Assembly: GCA_951812925.1 (NCBI GenBank) | Contig: OX638368.1 | Location: 65,868,569 to 65,932,568 of the forward strand | Origin: Calliopum simillimum | Taxonomy: Eukaryota > Arthropoda > Insecta > Diptera > Lauxaniidae | Length of the DNA stretch: 64,000 nucleotides | Reading direction: 5' to 3' | In this document: one piece after another, positions 49,848-61,821 of the stretch | How positions within the stretch are numbered: the first letter of the stretch is position 1 | Layout of the letters: each line of letters starts with the position of its first letter | Made by a program: the position numbers and the translations under genes | The notes under the pieces: generated by a model | Seen by the model: only the letters and a program-made list of their open reading frames with translations | Database searches by the model: none | Told to the model about the DNA's origin: nothing

Positions 49848-51033
49848 GGGGCTGTCCATAAACTCCGTGACGTTAAAATTCGCTAAAATGAACCCCCTCC
49901 CCCCCTATGTGACATAAAATTACGCTGGACCAGACCTCCCTAGCGTCATGTGACGGTAACCTAAACCCCCCTATCCATATTTTTTTTTATGCATATACCA
50001 GTGCAATAGTTGTTTAAGTGTTCACGTACAATACTAAATAGCATCTTTCCTTCAAATTTCATTACTGTAAAAAGTAAGTACCATTACGAAGTTATAGCGA
50101 AAGCACTTTTGACTTTTGCACTACAATGTATGCAGAGAAAATTCAAAAAAAAGTTCTACTGTAAAATTTGTTGTTTGTCGGTTAAGTCTTTTTGGCGGTT
50201 AAGGCTCGATATAGTTTAACTAGTTTTGTCATTTTTGTCAGGTTTTGAATTTTGAACTTTGAGTTGTGATGATAATGACCGCTTTTCTGGTAAAATTTCC
50301 CTCATAAACTACAATCATTAAACTGACGGTTCTTCAGTATATCGCTGACGTTTAACAATTCTAAAGAATAACAAGTTATGTTTTCAAAATACTCGTCAGT
50401 TCACACTGAAAGTGTGTTAAAAATTGTTAATCATTATTTTTGTATGCAAAAGTTACAAAACTAATATTTTTAATATTGTAATTTAAAGTCAGTGGGTTAT
50501 TAATCATTAAAGTTAGTTTTTATTTCCGTACTTTAATTCAACCTAATTGATGTAGCCTCTATTCCGACTAAATTGATGAGGTTGCATCAAATTGAGCTAT
50601 ACTGTGGAAGAGAACGCTGAAAGTAGACGAAGCAGTTAAAAATCAAATCTAGAAAAGACCTTTCACTGGTACCGTAATTTAAGAAAACGGCCAGAATTTA
50701 ATAAAAAATCCTTGAAGCCCCTATTTCGACCAAATTAATAGACTTGCATTAAATTGAACTTTACTGTAGAAGAGTACACGAAATGTAGACTTAGCGGTTG
50801 AAAATCATATTTATAAAAGTCCTTTCAGTTGCACCGAAATTTAAGAAAACGTCACGCGGAACTCGTGTAGCGTTTTTATTTTTAGGTCTCGTTTTCAATT
50901 ATATTAAATAGAGTTCCATGAAAGTAAACTTAAATTTGGAAAAGCTCACAAAATGAAGTTAAGAACACTGTTTAAAAATATATCATACGTTCACTTTCTA
51001 AGAACTGACGTAAATTAAAAAGAAAAGCATTAA

Positions 51034-52680
51034 ATCGAGCCCTAACCGCAATAGTAGCGTATGCGACAAAAAGCAAATTTTACAGGAGAGAGTTTTTTTA
51101 ATTTTTTTTCGAACAGGCATGGCGGATTTTTTTAAAACGTTAAATGTAGTCTATATTAGACCTCATATAAAAAATAGACGCGTTTTTAAATTGATTTTGT
51201 GCATATTTCACTCATTTATGGCGCATACGACATTTTCGCAGTCACTCTTGGCGAAGATTGAAATTAAAATGCGGCGCATACGTTTTTTGAAATTACATGG
51301 TTTTGCCTTTGAAGAATACATTTATAACATTTATTTAATACACAGAAAGAAATTTGTAACAATTTGAACGGTTGTAATTGTTCCAACCCACAAAAACGGT
51401 CAGATTGACTGTAATATTGTTAATTTACAGTACTATTTTGTATTAAAAACTTACAAAATATCACACACACACGTCGTTTGAACTTGGTTTTACTCCGATG
51501 TAATCCTACTCCAGGTCTTTTTTGGAAAGTTGTTCATAGAGATCCAAATATACAGAAAATTTTTTTTTTAAAAATCGGTCACCGAGCTAATCGATTTTCC
51601 GAGTCGAATTCAGGTTACCAAATGGTCTTTACATTGTTTCTGCATTAAAGAAAAAAGTTTGACAAAAACTAACTAAAAACTGGGTGTGCAGTTAATTTTC
51701 TGTTTATTTGTAGATTCAAAAATATTGTTTTTAAAAGTTTTAACTGATCGCGTTAACGAGATATTGTATTTTTAACAACTTTTCTTTTAAATTTTTTTGT
51801 TACAAAAAAAATGAACTTTCGCGTTTTTTTAGAAAATTAGCAACGGGCGAAAACAAGAAAAATCATTTTCAATGTAAATTTTGATGTTGAATCCGAATCT
51901 GGTTTTAGAATTGATATATCTTAAATGGTTTGAGAGAAATCCTAGCCTAAAGACTAATTTTCCATCCATTTTGTGAAAAGTTAAAATAACATTTTTTTTT
52001 ATTCTTTTGAGGCTATATAGTAGAACAAGGAAATCTTTAGCCATAAAACATTAAAAAACACCTTGAAGCCCTATTATTTGGCTTCAAATCCCAGCTTAAA
52101 TTATATCGATATATTTTTTCTTCTTCGAATTATTCTAACCTGAAACGGTGAAAAAAGGAAAAATCCACGTTTTTTTGATATTTCAGCTTACGATATTTCG
52201 AAGACAAAAAAAGATATCGATATAATTCAAACTGATTTTCAAAGTAAAAGACTGGGGCTTCAAGCTTCAGTTTCAATCCTTCGAGCTAACTTTTACAACG
52301 AACCGTCTTTACAAAATTTCGCCGAATTATCTAAGTTTTCCCGTGAATAATATTTCCACGGACACACAAACATCCATCCAAACAGACGAACATGGCACTA
52401 CCGACTTAAAAGGTGATTTTGACGAGGAATATATATACTTTTCCATACCTGCCGCGCCTAATTCTCTGGTTTTTGAGGTGCTTACGTTCTTTTTGCGGTC
52501 AACAAAAAAACATATGTGGTTCTTACGACATAATTGAAAGTGCGATATCTTTGTTAATACACAAAATTCAGTTTTAATATTTGGCATATAGTTGTGAATG
52601 ACATTTTAGAACATATTTGCATCAAAAAAAAAAATTTCGAAAAAATGTCGCATACGCTACTGTTGCGGTTAGGGCTCGAA
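51034..52680. mobile_element. Inner element with TCGAGCCCTAACCGCAA ends
   Basis: Left end TCGAGCCCTAACCGCAATAG, and the right end in reverse TCGAGCCCTAACCGCAACAG. Both continue TAGCGTATGCGACA. About 1.65 kb, without transposase. Inside lie a palindrome at about 52060-52270 and a diverged DINE-like piece at 52335-52480. Confidence 0.72.
52335..52480 (-). mobile_element. Diverged DINE-1/mini-me-like fragment
   Basis: On the minus strand the order matches the 5' part of the other copies: 'aggcgcggcaggtatggaaaagtatatata', then the core with 'gccatgttcgtctg'. Both outer ends are missing. Confidence 0.55.
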
Positions 52681-52982
52681 ATGTTTTTGTATGAAATTTT
52701 CAATTAAAAAAATTTGAATTTTCGGGCAAAGGATAAAGGTAAAAATTTCTCTTTATATACACTAACATTCTTATTTGTACATTTATTTCTATAATCAGGC
52801 CTTACACTGAATACACTGTTGATTCGATAATCGTAAGAACTACGGAAGTACTATTATTGAATTAAAAATATTGCGATTGATAATTCGAAGTTCGTAGAGT
52901 CAAAACGGTCTTTTAAATCAAACAACGATACTTCCTGACTACCAAATCGTAAATTAACTACCAAAATTAAATTAAGAAAATC

Positions 52983-53096
52983 AGGCATGTTCTGAAATCC
53001 GATTCATTTTAATTTGATGTTAATTACCGAAATGCGGAGCTCTTCAAAATTGCTTTCATTCCGATTCCGAAGTGAATCGGATTTCAGAACATGCCT
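52983..53096. mobile_element. 114-bp palindromic MITE
   Basis: Ends AGGCATGTTCTGAAATCCGA and the exact complement TCGGATTTCAGAACATGCCT. No target duplication recognised. Confidence 0.75.
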
Positions 53097-53270
53097 TTAT
53101 TAGATGTTCTTATACCTTTGAATATCTTAAATTTAATTTTTTTCTTTTGAAAAATAGGTTATTTTAAACGCCGTCCCGTGACGCTTGCTCGAACTCCCCC
53201 TCCCCCCTGTGACAAAAAGTGACACTTTCTCCCCCCACCTAGAAGCGTCACGGAGTTTATGGACAGCCCC

Positions 53271-53718
53271 TAACCTTCGAGGTACTTTTTTGTATCCTTT
53301 AGGTTTTCGGGCATGAGGATTCCTATCTTGCAAAAAATTTGGGCACGTGTTTTGTAATTTTTTTTTTATATCCGTTTCAATTTCAGGATTTTAGTCATAA
53401 ATATCAAATTTAAATACGCTTAGCCATCATGTCTATAGGACTTTTAGTTGTAGAAATATAGTAATCGACAACTGATCACGTTTTTTTTTTTTTTTTTTCT
53501 TTTTAAAACTGCATTTTATAAAACAGTTTTTTATCTTAAATAGGATGAAAAATTTGAAACAAAATTTTTTTGCAAATAGCTTTTCAGAAAACAAATTCAG
53601 CCTGGGGGGCTCATCACGTAACTTCTAAAACGCTCATCGTTCGAACGATACTGTCCGACGTTATCATCAAAAGCTTGCTTCATATAAACCTATCGCTATC
53701 GTATCGTCCATCGTTCTG
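53271..53718. other. Non-coding stretch, possible Harbinger end
   Basis: A poly-T run lies at about 53478-53500. The GC-richer block ggggggctcatcacgtaact near 53605 may be a transposon end, as it precedes the Myb-like gene, but no partner end is visible. Confidence 0.3.
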
Positions 53719-54330
53719 TTTATTTATTTATTTATTTTATTGAAACATCCTGAACACAAGCAAGATCCAAAATCTTAAAATTAACTATGCCAGTCACTTA
53801 TAATAAAAAAATTTTTTTGACATAACATTGATAATTTTAAATTAATTATTCTATAACAAAGTAAGCTTTGAGCAAATAATTTTTTTTTTTTCTATAAACT
53901 ATAAAAATTACTTATTCTAAGGGTACAAAATATTTGAGAACATTTTTAAATGGCGTTGCCTTGCTTATCAGCCTATGATTGTTCGGGAGAGTGTTCCAGA
54001 GGCGGACGGAGTGAACAAAAAATTGTCTTTCTGAGATTAGTGAGGTATGCCTAAACTGGTATATATAATTGTTACGAGAAGATCGTGAGAAAACAAGCTT
54101 ATCGTAAAGGTACACGGGTGCTTTGCTTGTTATAATTTTGTGCAGTTGTAACAGCATTCTAAAGTTCAGCAAATTATTAAAATAGACCGAATAAAGTTTT
54201 TTAGCGTGCTGAGAGACGTGGTAATAGCGCTTTAGTCCGAAAACATACCTTGTTATATTATTAAAGACTACATTCAGTTTGCGTTTGCTAATTTTCTAAA
54301 GTTTGAAAGCCCTGGAAAACATATGTTTTT
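53719..54330 (-). mobile_element. 5'-truncated LINE, 3' end with (AAAT)n tail
   Basis: On the minus strand a LINE ORF2 C-terminus is followed by a 3' UTR and a tail of four to five AAAT units at 53719-53740. The tail type matches that of the CR1-like LINE at 12359, but here it has stayed short. The 5' truncation point is near 54300. Confidence 0.75.
53912..54260 (-). pseudogene. LINE ORF2 C-terminal fragment
   Basis: The minus-strand frame reads LNFRMLLQLHKI, then YRFRHTSLISERQ-like residues (seen as YQFRHTSLISERQFF) and VRLWNTLPNNHRLISKATPF, ending YFVPLE and a stop at 53912-53914. The R/T-x-LWN-x-LP pattern is the standard end of CR1/Jockey-group ORF2 proteins. No RT catalytic part is present. 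Confidence 0.75.
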
Positions 54331-54438
54331 GGCAGAAGTTACATTTAATTTTATTTTTTGTGATTATTGGATATGCTAAGGAGAATTTTTTAAATGTATG
54401 TTTTTTTAATGTTTTTATTAACTATATTTACTTTTTAG

Positions 54439-57034
54439 AGCAACTTTATGGATGAGCATCCGCAGCTGGCCAACAACTACTTTGCCGAATCGGTACAGGG
54501 CTGACAGGCCATAACGATGCTTTTGACGACATTGGCGAATAAACTGAATGCTAGTGGTCTTCCAAACAAGCCCATAGCAGCGTGGAGAAAAGTAAGAATT
54601 GGTTATATTGCCTAAAGTTGGTTATACTATTTGTATTTTTTAATTTTAGGTGTGGAATGATTGTAAATATAGGGCGAAAAAAAAAATGCAGCCAAAAATT
54701 TGACGTCTTTGCAAAAGACGGGAGGTGGACCGCCAGAGGAAGTTCCACTTTCCCCAATGGAAGAAAAGATTGCATCGCTGGCTTCGCTGCGTGAAGTAGT
54801 AGCAGGCAGCTCGTTAAATTACTTTGGGCTCCAAGAATGACTGAAGCGAATACAACAATTTCTGCCGCTGATGACGACATAACTGAAGTGGATGCTACAA
54901 CTTCTGCCGCAGCTGAAGCCTTTTCGCTCTGCTTTTCACTTAGTGATGACTCGGAGTAGGAGAACTTGATGAAAAGGTAACCAAATTGGTTCTAAGTTTT
55001 AATAATTGCTAAAATACTTATTTAAATTTATTTCAGATATGCGACTGAACTCACCACGGTGCTCTTGAACAGTCGATAGGTTTTTTGAATATGTGGAGAA
55101 AATCTGTGAATGGGGTTTCATTTGTATTAGTTTAGTGGTCTGAAAAATGCAAACCCCGAAATCGTAGCTGATCAACCCCGCGAAATATCACAAAAATACA
55201 TATCCCATATAAAATAAAAAAAATTCAGAAAAAAAACGCAACAAACAAATATAAAAATAGTTATTTTTAGTGTATTTTGCAATGTTGAATCCGAATCCGG
55301 CCTTAGAATTGCTGTATCTTATACGATTTTTGAGATATCTTAGCCTAAACAAGGAAAAAAAGCCGACGCAATGTTTTATTGCTGTGTTTTGGAGCTATAT
55401 AACAGGACGTATATCCATAAATTCTGATGCAGAAATAGAAAGCTCTAATCAATCTTCTAAACCTAATTCAAATAATGTCGATATCTTTATTCTTCTCGGA
55501 GATATCCTAACCTAAAAAGTTAAAAAAGTGCAAAAAACGTGTTTTGTCATTATTTCAGTCTTCGATATTTCAGAGAAGAATTAAGCTATTGACGTAACTT
55601 AAATGCGGTTTTAAAGAAAATTATTGGATCTTTCAGATAATGTATCAAATTTTACGTGTAAATGTTCTGTATTATAAATATATAGCTTAAAATATAGCAA
55701 AAACGGTATTTCTTCCTTGTTTATGCTAAGATATCTCAAAAACCGGATTCGGATTCAGCATTGCAAAATACATTAAATATGACTATTTTTATATTTGTTT
55801 GTTGCGTTTTTATTCTGAATTTTTTTTAATTTTATATGGGATATGTATTTTCACGATATTTCGCGGGGATGATCAGCTACAATTTCGGGGTTTGCATTTT
55901 TCAGACCACTAAACCAATACAAATGAAACCCCATTCACAGATTTTCTCCACATATTCAAAAAACCTATCGACTGTTCAAGAGCACCGTGACACAGAGACA
56001 AAATTCCTCAAGCGGATCGCTTTTTTCCCAACATGCGAATTTTAAAGTTTACAAGAAACTATAAATAAATGGATAATAAATGCACATCTCAATGCTCTTG
56101 ATGATTTACAACTAAAATATTTTGAACTGCGTACTTTAGTGGTATTATTTCCGAAAAAAAAATTTTGTAGTTGCTGGTAGTTTACAATTTATTACAAGTT
56201 TCCTAACTACCTTTCAAAAATTTCCATACAAATTTCACATTATTTTTTCATAAGTTTTTCTTAATATTAAAGTTAAAATTTTTTTTTCTATTTAAAAACC
56301 TGTAACTAAAATATTAGAAAATTTGTATTGAAATTTTTGAAAGGTAGTTAGTAAACTCATAATAAATTGTAAACTACCAGCAACTACAAAATTTTTTTTT
56401 CGGAAATAATACCACTAAAGTACGCAGTTCAAAATATTTTAGTTGTAAATCATCAAGAGCATTGAGATGTGCATTTATTATCCATTTATTTATAGTTTTT
56501 TGTAAACTTACAACAAAATAATAACTTTTTTGCAATAATATATTTTGTTTATTAAAGTCCAATCATTTTACAAAATTCTTGCGTTTTCTGAATCAAATTT
56601 CATCCACGCAATCAAAAGATATTGAAGTTTAATGTAGAGCTACCACGAACTTCAATAGCTTGTAACTATTACAAAAAACAATTTTTTTCAAAACAAAGTT
56701 TAAGGTTGGTTACATATCCGTTAGCAGAACGTGTCCACCGATTTTGGCATTAAAATTCGCATGTTGGGAAAAAAGCGATCCACTTGAGGAATTTTGACTC
56801 ACAAGCGCCTCCACTCCTAAACGCAAGCACCAAATGCCCGAAAAAGTTGGCCCCACTCCAAAGCGCGAGAATCCTGCACGACCAAATGAAGGCGATGAAG
56901 TGCTTCAAAAACATTTTGAAACAGACAAGTGTTTTCAAAACAATTTATTGGCTATTTTAACGGAGAGAAACCAGCAAGTCTTCCTTTCAAGAAAAAGTTA
57001 TAAAGCTTTAGGAAAAAAGAAACTAAATAGCTGA
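54439..57034 (+). pseudogene. Spliced Myb/SANT-like (zeste-type) gene, broken
   Basis: Exon A is 54439-54591 after an acceptor at 54437-54438 and contains FMDEHPQLANNYF and LANKLNASGLPNKPIAAW. A 58-bp intron (54592-54649) joins it to exon B (54650-54976, VWNDCKYRAKKK, then TGGGPPEEVPLSP and REVVAGSSLNYFGLQ). A 60-bp intron (54977-55036) leads to exon C. This is the Myb/SANT-like DNA-binding family common in insect PIF/Harbinger elements. Damage: a stop after ESVQG, frameshifts near 54700 and 54838, a stop near 54957, and an insertion splitting exon C at 55054. With the insert removed, frame C continues to the TAA/TAG-type end at 57032-57034 through a basic PTPKR-rich segment and a helical EVLQKHFETDKCF segment. 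The upstream first exon is not identified. Confidence 0.75.
55055..56796. mobile_element. Composite fold-back insertion in the Myb-like gene
   Basis: Bounded by ACTCAC at 55049-55054 and 56797-56802. It consists of two adjoining hairpins. The first, 55055-55989, has ends CACGGTGCTCTTGAACAGTC and its complement. The second, about 56000-56796, has AAATTCCTCAAGCGGATCGC and a near complement, with a further inner hairpin at 56046-56516. Removing it with one ACTCAC keeps the Myb-like exon in frame. Whether it is one element or two neighbours is open. Confidence 0.7.
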
Positions 57035-57420
57035 AAAGCATTTTGAGTTGGAAAAAAACAAATTAAATCGTAAATAGAAGTCTTGAAAGGCAGCCAATAA
57101 ATTATTTGAAAACACTTGTCTATTTCGGACAGCTTGTAAGACAACATTTTTTTTAATAGCTAAAAGTACCTATTTATATACAAAAAAAGGATAAATTGAA
57201 TTAATATCAAAACAGTTTAAAATACTAAAGGTAATCAAAAGTCACAAAAGTAAACTTTAATTTTTTAGTGTATAGTCAATGAAATCTGATTTTTTTATTT
57301 TTAACTAGTTATTTTTTTGTAACTCTAATACCTCAATGAAAACTGAAAGTAGTTTAAGTAATATGTACAAGAAGATATTTCATCAAATGAAATCCATATA
57401 AAATGTGAAAATAAATAAAA
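57035..57420. other. Non-coding stretch after the Myb-like gene
   Basis: About 57088-57122 is complementary to the coding bases 56922-56955 (acaagtgtttt), a short inverted duplication. Otherwise it is AT-rich DNA without recognisable content. Confidence 0.4.
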
Positions 57421-58115
57421 CTAGTAAGGGTGTTTGTTACCTTTGGCCTGGCCAAACATTAAATACCCTACACAGCAGTACTTTGAAAATTTTGCTTAAA
57501 TGGGATTTGCCACACCCTCTTTTCCGAATTCACCCAGTTTTTTCTCAGAGTTTGAATTTATATTTCGAAGTATTTCAGTGAAATTTAGTTGCATCATCTG
57601 ACATATTTTGCTTATTTGGAAGTGCCACGCCCCCTTGTCCAATTTCACCCAATTTTTGTTGAGAGCTTTCATTTATTATTCTTAGTGTCTGAGTCAAATT
57701 TGGTTTGAATATCTCAAAAAACGTTTTCAGTATAACGTTTTCAAGCTTTTGCTTATATGAGAGGTGCCACGCCCTCTTGTCCGAATTCGCCCAGTTTTTG
57801 CTCAGAGCTTGCGCTTACAATTCGTAGTATTTGTGTGTATTTTGGTTCCATTATCGTACAAAATACTTCAAAAGGTGCATTTTGAATATATTTTTTGTAT
57901 GGGCGGTAGGCGTGTCCGTGGACCGGTTTCACTCATTTTCAATCCCCCGAGCTAACTTTGACGACGGAGGCTGTGAACCAAATTTCATTGAATTATCTTG
58001 CTCAGCTTTCCCAAAAAATGTATTTCCACACACAGCCAGCCTGCCAGACAGACGGACAATGCTATATCGACTCAGAAGGTGACGCTGATCAAGAATATAT
58101 ACACTTTTCTATAGT
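57421..58115 (-). mobile_element. DINE-1/mini-me-like element, 5' truncated
   Basis: On the minus strand it ends with TTTGGCCAGGCCAAAGG and CCCTTACTAG (57421). It has about three 145-bp monomers and the core gacatagccat-like block near 58060, and stops at about 58115, where the TATACCC end is missing. Confidence 0.82.
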
Positions 58116-58490
58116 CTTAAAGTCTAAAAAATATTGTTTTTTGTTATATTTGAGGTTATATAACAAGACAAGATAATTTCTTTACATAAAACTTGATATT
58201 GTAGTTGATAGCACTAGTTTTTTTCTTTGAAACCTATTGTAAATTATTTCGATATCTACCTTTTCCTCCGAAATATCGTAAACTGAAATATTGAAAAAAC
58301 GTGTTTTTGCACTTTTTTAACTTTTTAGCTTAAGATATCTCCTAAAAAAAAATATATCGAAATAATTTAAATCAGATTTTAAAGAAAAAAACTAGTACTT
58401 TTAACCGCTATATCAAGTTTGATGTAAAATAAAATTACCATGTCTTGTTATATCACCTCAAATATAGCAAAAAACAGTGTTTTTGGACTT
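58116..58490. mobile_element. Imperfect palindrome of a dispersed hairpin family
   Basis: Arms around a centre near 58300, with gaggttatataacaagacaa on the left and ttgttatatcacctcaaat on the right. It shares 'cgtgtttttgcacttttttaac' and 'aagatatctc' with 43046-43290, and related blocks occur at 52060-52270 and 55500-55740. Confidence 0.55.
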
Positions 58491-59412
58491 TTAGCTGAGC
58501 ATATCTCAGAAACCATACAAAATTCAAAATAGTCTCTATTGATACAATTGTCTTAATTGACAGATTTTTGTATTCTATAAAAACTTCATATCAAACTTGT
58601 ATCAATTTATATGTAATTTATGATTATCTGAAAAGCAGGTCACAAGCAAATTTTATGACAAAATTAAGGGGTGAACTGCTTTCGGAATACTCGTATTATT
58701 AAAATAAAAATTTTTTCAATCAATAATGATAGGAAGGTATATGTGGCTTTCCACACAATATTTACCACCAAAATTTTTTTTTCTTTAAAAAACATTTTTT
58801 TTTATGACGCAACAGGTGAAAATATTAGATACGTATTTTTTTATTTCAATATACAACGCAGAATTATTGAGAAAATAAATTTTGAAGTTTGGTGGTTGTA
58901 AAAAAGTCCTTTTTTCAATCGCTTCTACTTCAATATCAAACGAAGTTATAAAAATTTACATTGAGTATGAAATTTCCGCCTTTCTCTCAGCTTTCAAATG
59001 ACGTAAACGAAAATTCAATTTTCCAATTTTTCAAATGAAAAAAAGGGAAAATTTTCAAACAAATATATTTTTTTCAAATTTGGACATGATTTTTTTGCTT
59101 TTTTTTTATTGAAATAAGTTGCAGAATCATTTTTTTAAATACTGTCAACTTTTTAATTTAATTTTTCAAAGGAAAAAAAGGAAAAATTTGTAAACAAATG
59201 GATTTTTTTTCAAATTTGGACATGTTTTTTTTTTAAATAAGTTAAAAAATTGTTTTTTTAAATACTGTCCAAAATTATGGGCCACGCGCAAAAATCGTTC
59301 CGCAGCGCTACCTGATTCGACAAGCTCGGACTCAGCTTTCAATGAGTGAGCAATCAGCAGTTTATAGTTAATAACGTTATCGTGATAAGTGCAGAGCGAA
59401 AACATATATATA
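58491..59412. repeat. AT-rich DNA with a ~134-bp tandem duplication
   Basis: Two diverged direct copies, about 59020-59155 and 59156-59275, each containing 'tcaaatttggacatg' and ending 'ttttttaaatactgtc'. The rest (58491-59019, 59276-59412) has no recognised feature. Confidence 0.6.
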
Positions 59413-59722
59413 CAGTTGAACGCCGACTATCCGAATTGATTGGGACCGAGGTCGATTCGGATAATCGAAAATTCGGATAGTCGGACATAGACTGGTAATA
59501 AAGAAAAACGAACTGTCATACAAAGAATAAACTTTATTAAGTTTAACAAACACAGTTCTACCATAACAGTTGAAATATATCTGGACTCCAGCAAGTTCCA
59601 ACTTGTTACAACAAAACAAAAATTACATTACTTACTTACAGTACTTAGTTTTAATTTTTAATATTACGCTTTGGACCGATTCGGATAATTGGCGATTCGG
59701 TTAATCGGCGTTCGGATAATAT
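59413..59722. mobile_element. Pogo/Tc1-like MITE
   Basis: Starts CAGTTGAACGCCGACTATCC after TA. The right end in reverse reads TTATCCGAACGCCGATTAAC. The ends resemble pogo/Tigger elements, which use TA targets. It has no transposase. Confidence 0.5.
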
Positions 59723-60082
59723 ATATATAATCCAAAAGATGTTCAAAAACTTAATTATCTTTGAGGCTGTACATAAACATCATGATTATCCAAGGGGAGG
59801 GAGATCGAGAAGCAATGTTACGTTTCCGTCACTTATGGTGAGTCAATTTCATCGTCACGAGGCCTCTTTCAAAATTGTATGAATTTTTAGAAAATGCAAA
59901 AAACAGGTTTTCGATTTTTTGGAGATGCGGACGGTCACATTTAACATTTTATATTTTCAATGATATCCCAACTAAATGAATTTGTTATGTGCAGTTCCAA
60001 AAAGTCTAAAATAAGATGTCGTTGTAGGATAACAACAATACTAATTATTGAATCCGTTCAACCTGTCAATCAATGTTTTTAA
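59723..60082. other. Unassigned AT-rich stretch
   Basis: A block near 59763 (gaggctgtacataaacatca) faintly resembles the GGGGCTGTCCATAAAC end of the 3.4-kb element. Nothing else is seen. Confidence 0.3.
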
Positions 60083-60185
60083 TAGTGATGAGCAAACCAA
60101 GACTAAGACCATAGTAGTCTTGGTCTTGCAATATCAGCGTCTTGGTCTTGCAAAATAAGACCAAGACTAAATTTGCTCATCACTA
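60083..60185. mobile_element. 103-bp hAT-like MITE
   Basis: Ends TAGTGATGAGCAAA and TTTGCTCATCACTA are inverted repeats, with nearly matching 8-bp flanks GTTTTTAA and GTTTTAAT. The inside repeats 'cttggtcttgc' and its complement. TAGTG ends and 8-bp duplications fit hAT. Confidence 0.7.
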
Positions 60186-60754
60186 GTTTTAATAAAATTT
60201 TAATGGGGTAAAAATAATAAAAAAAATTTTTTCAGCGAACTTTTGGTTGAATAAAATGCATAACATTTGGAAGACATTTCCATATGCTTAAAATTGTTCC
60301 ACACAAGTATCAAATCAATTCATTTGAATTCAAAATATTTCAAGTCTTCCAATTTTTTTTGAAATGTTTTTCATTTATTATTTTTATTTTGTCGAAAGTG
60401 ACAAGTTTACCACAAAAGCTTTTGTGTGGGAAATTGTTATATCTCCCTCACTGCCATCATACCCAATGCTTACCGCACCGGCTAACTAGCGGTTTCAGGG
60501 CGGTACTCAACCCGACGCATTGGACCGAAACGATTAACAATAAATCTCACTTCCAGCCTAAGCCAGAAGTAAAATTAAACAAAATTTACCAAAAATCCAA
60601 TTTTCAAAATAAAACTCAAACCAAAAAAAAACCTACACCACAAGTCACCCCTACCATATCACAAGAAAAAAGGATTATCCTGCTATAACACCCACTGATC
60701 GGACTCCACCAAACCTTCTTACACACCCATCATCGGTCAAGAAATCCCCCTTTT
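60186..60754. other. Unassigned stretch with a 134-codon open frame
   Basis: The frame at 60284-60688 ends in a K/Q/T-rich tail and has a 'CHHTQCLPH' cluster, but no domain that I recognise. An A/C-rich composition from 60540 resembles a LINE ORF1 tail. I do not call a gene. Confidence 0.3.
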
Positions 60755-61819
60755 TATACCCTACACCCGGGGTATATTCACTTTGTCCTTCCGTTTGAAA
60801 CGCAGAGAAGGAGGCGTGCCAGATATAGAAAAGTTAATACATATATTCTTGATCAGCGTCACCTCCAGAGTCGATATAGCCATGTTCGCTTGTCTGACTT
60901 GCTGGCTGGGTGGATGGCTGGCTGGCTGGCTGGCTGGCTGTGTGTGGAAATACATTTTTTGGGAAAACTAGGCAAGATAATTCAATGAAATTTGGTGCAC
61001 TGCTTCCGTCGTCAAAGTTAGCTCGGAGGATTGAAAATGAGCGAAATCGGTCAACAGACACGCCTACCGCCCATACAAAAAATATATTCAAAATGCAACT
61101 TTTGAAGTATTTTTCACGATAATGCAACCAAAATACAAATAAATACTACGAATTGTAAGCGCAAGCTTTGAGTAAAAACTGGGCGAATGCAGACAAGAGG
61201 GCGTGGCATCTCTCATAAAAGCAAAAGCTTCAAAACGCTATGCTAAAAGCGGAGGTGCCACGCCCCCTTTGCCGAATTAACCCAATTTTTGTTGAGAGCT
61301 TTCATTTATAATTTTTAGCGTCTGAATATCTCAAAAAACGCTTTCAATATAGCGTTTTGAAGCTTTTGCTTATGTGGTAGGTGCCACGCCTTCTTGTCCG
61401 AATTCGCTCAGTTTTTTCTCAGAGCTTGCGCTTACAATTTGTTGTATTTATGTGTATTTTGGTTGCATTGTCGTAAAAAATTCTCCTAAAATTGCATTTT
61501 GAATATAATTATTGTATGGGCGGTAAGCGTGTTCGTTAACCGATTTTGCTCATTTTCAATCCCCCGAGCTAACTTTGACGACGGAGGCAGTGTTCCAAAT
61601 TTCATTGAATATTCTCAGTTTTCCCAAAAAGTGTATTTTAACACACAGCCAGCCAGCCACCCAGCCAGCCAGCCAGCCAACTAGACAGACGGACATGGCT
61701 ATATCGACTCAGGAGGTGGCGCTGACCAAGAACATATATACTTTTCTATATCTGCCACGCCTCCTTCTCTGCGTTACAAACGAAGGGACAAAGTGAATAT
61801 ACCCTGGGTGTAGGGTATA
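60755..61819. mobile_element. Inverted dimer of two 3'-truncated DINE-1-like copies
   Basis: Left half (60755 to about 61250) begins TATACCCTACACCCGGGGTA and reads forward through the core and CTGG tract. The right half (about 61251-61819) reads backward and ends in the complement of TATACCCTACACCCAGGGTA. Both 5' ends are outermost; both hairpin/CTAG ends are lost at the junction ('gctaaaagcggaggtgcc'). Confidence 0.8.
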
Positions 61820-61821
61820 AA

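Larger units (their letters stand above)
49848..53270. mobile_element. 3.4-kb terminal-inverted-repeat element with nested repeats
   Basis: Perfect ends GGGGCTGTCCATAAACTCCG / CGGAGTTTATGGACAGCCCC, followed inside by looser complementarity (CCCCCTCCC near 49905, its reverse near 53195). No ORF above 82 codons and none recognised. It carries an inner inverted-repeat element (51034-52680), a MITE (52983-53096) and two imperfect ~165-bp direct copies (about 50545-50700 and 50710-50865). No convincing target duplication. Confidence 0.78.
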
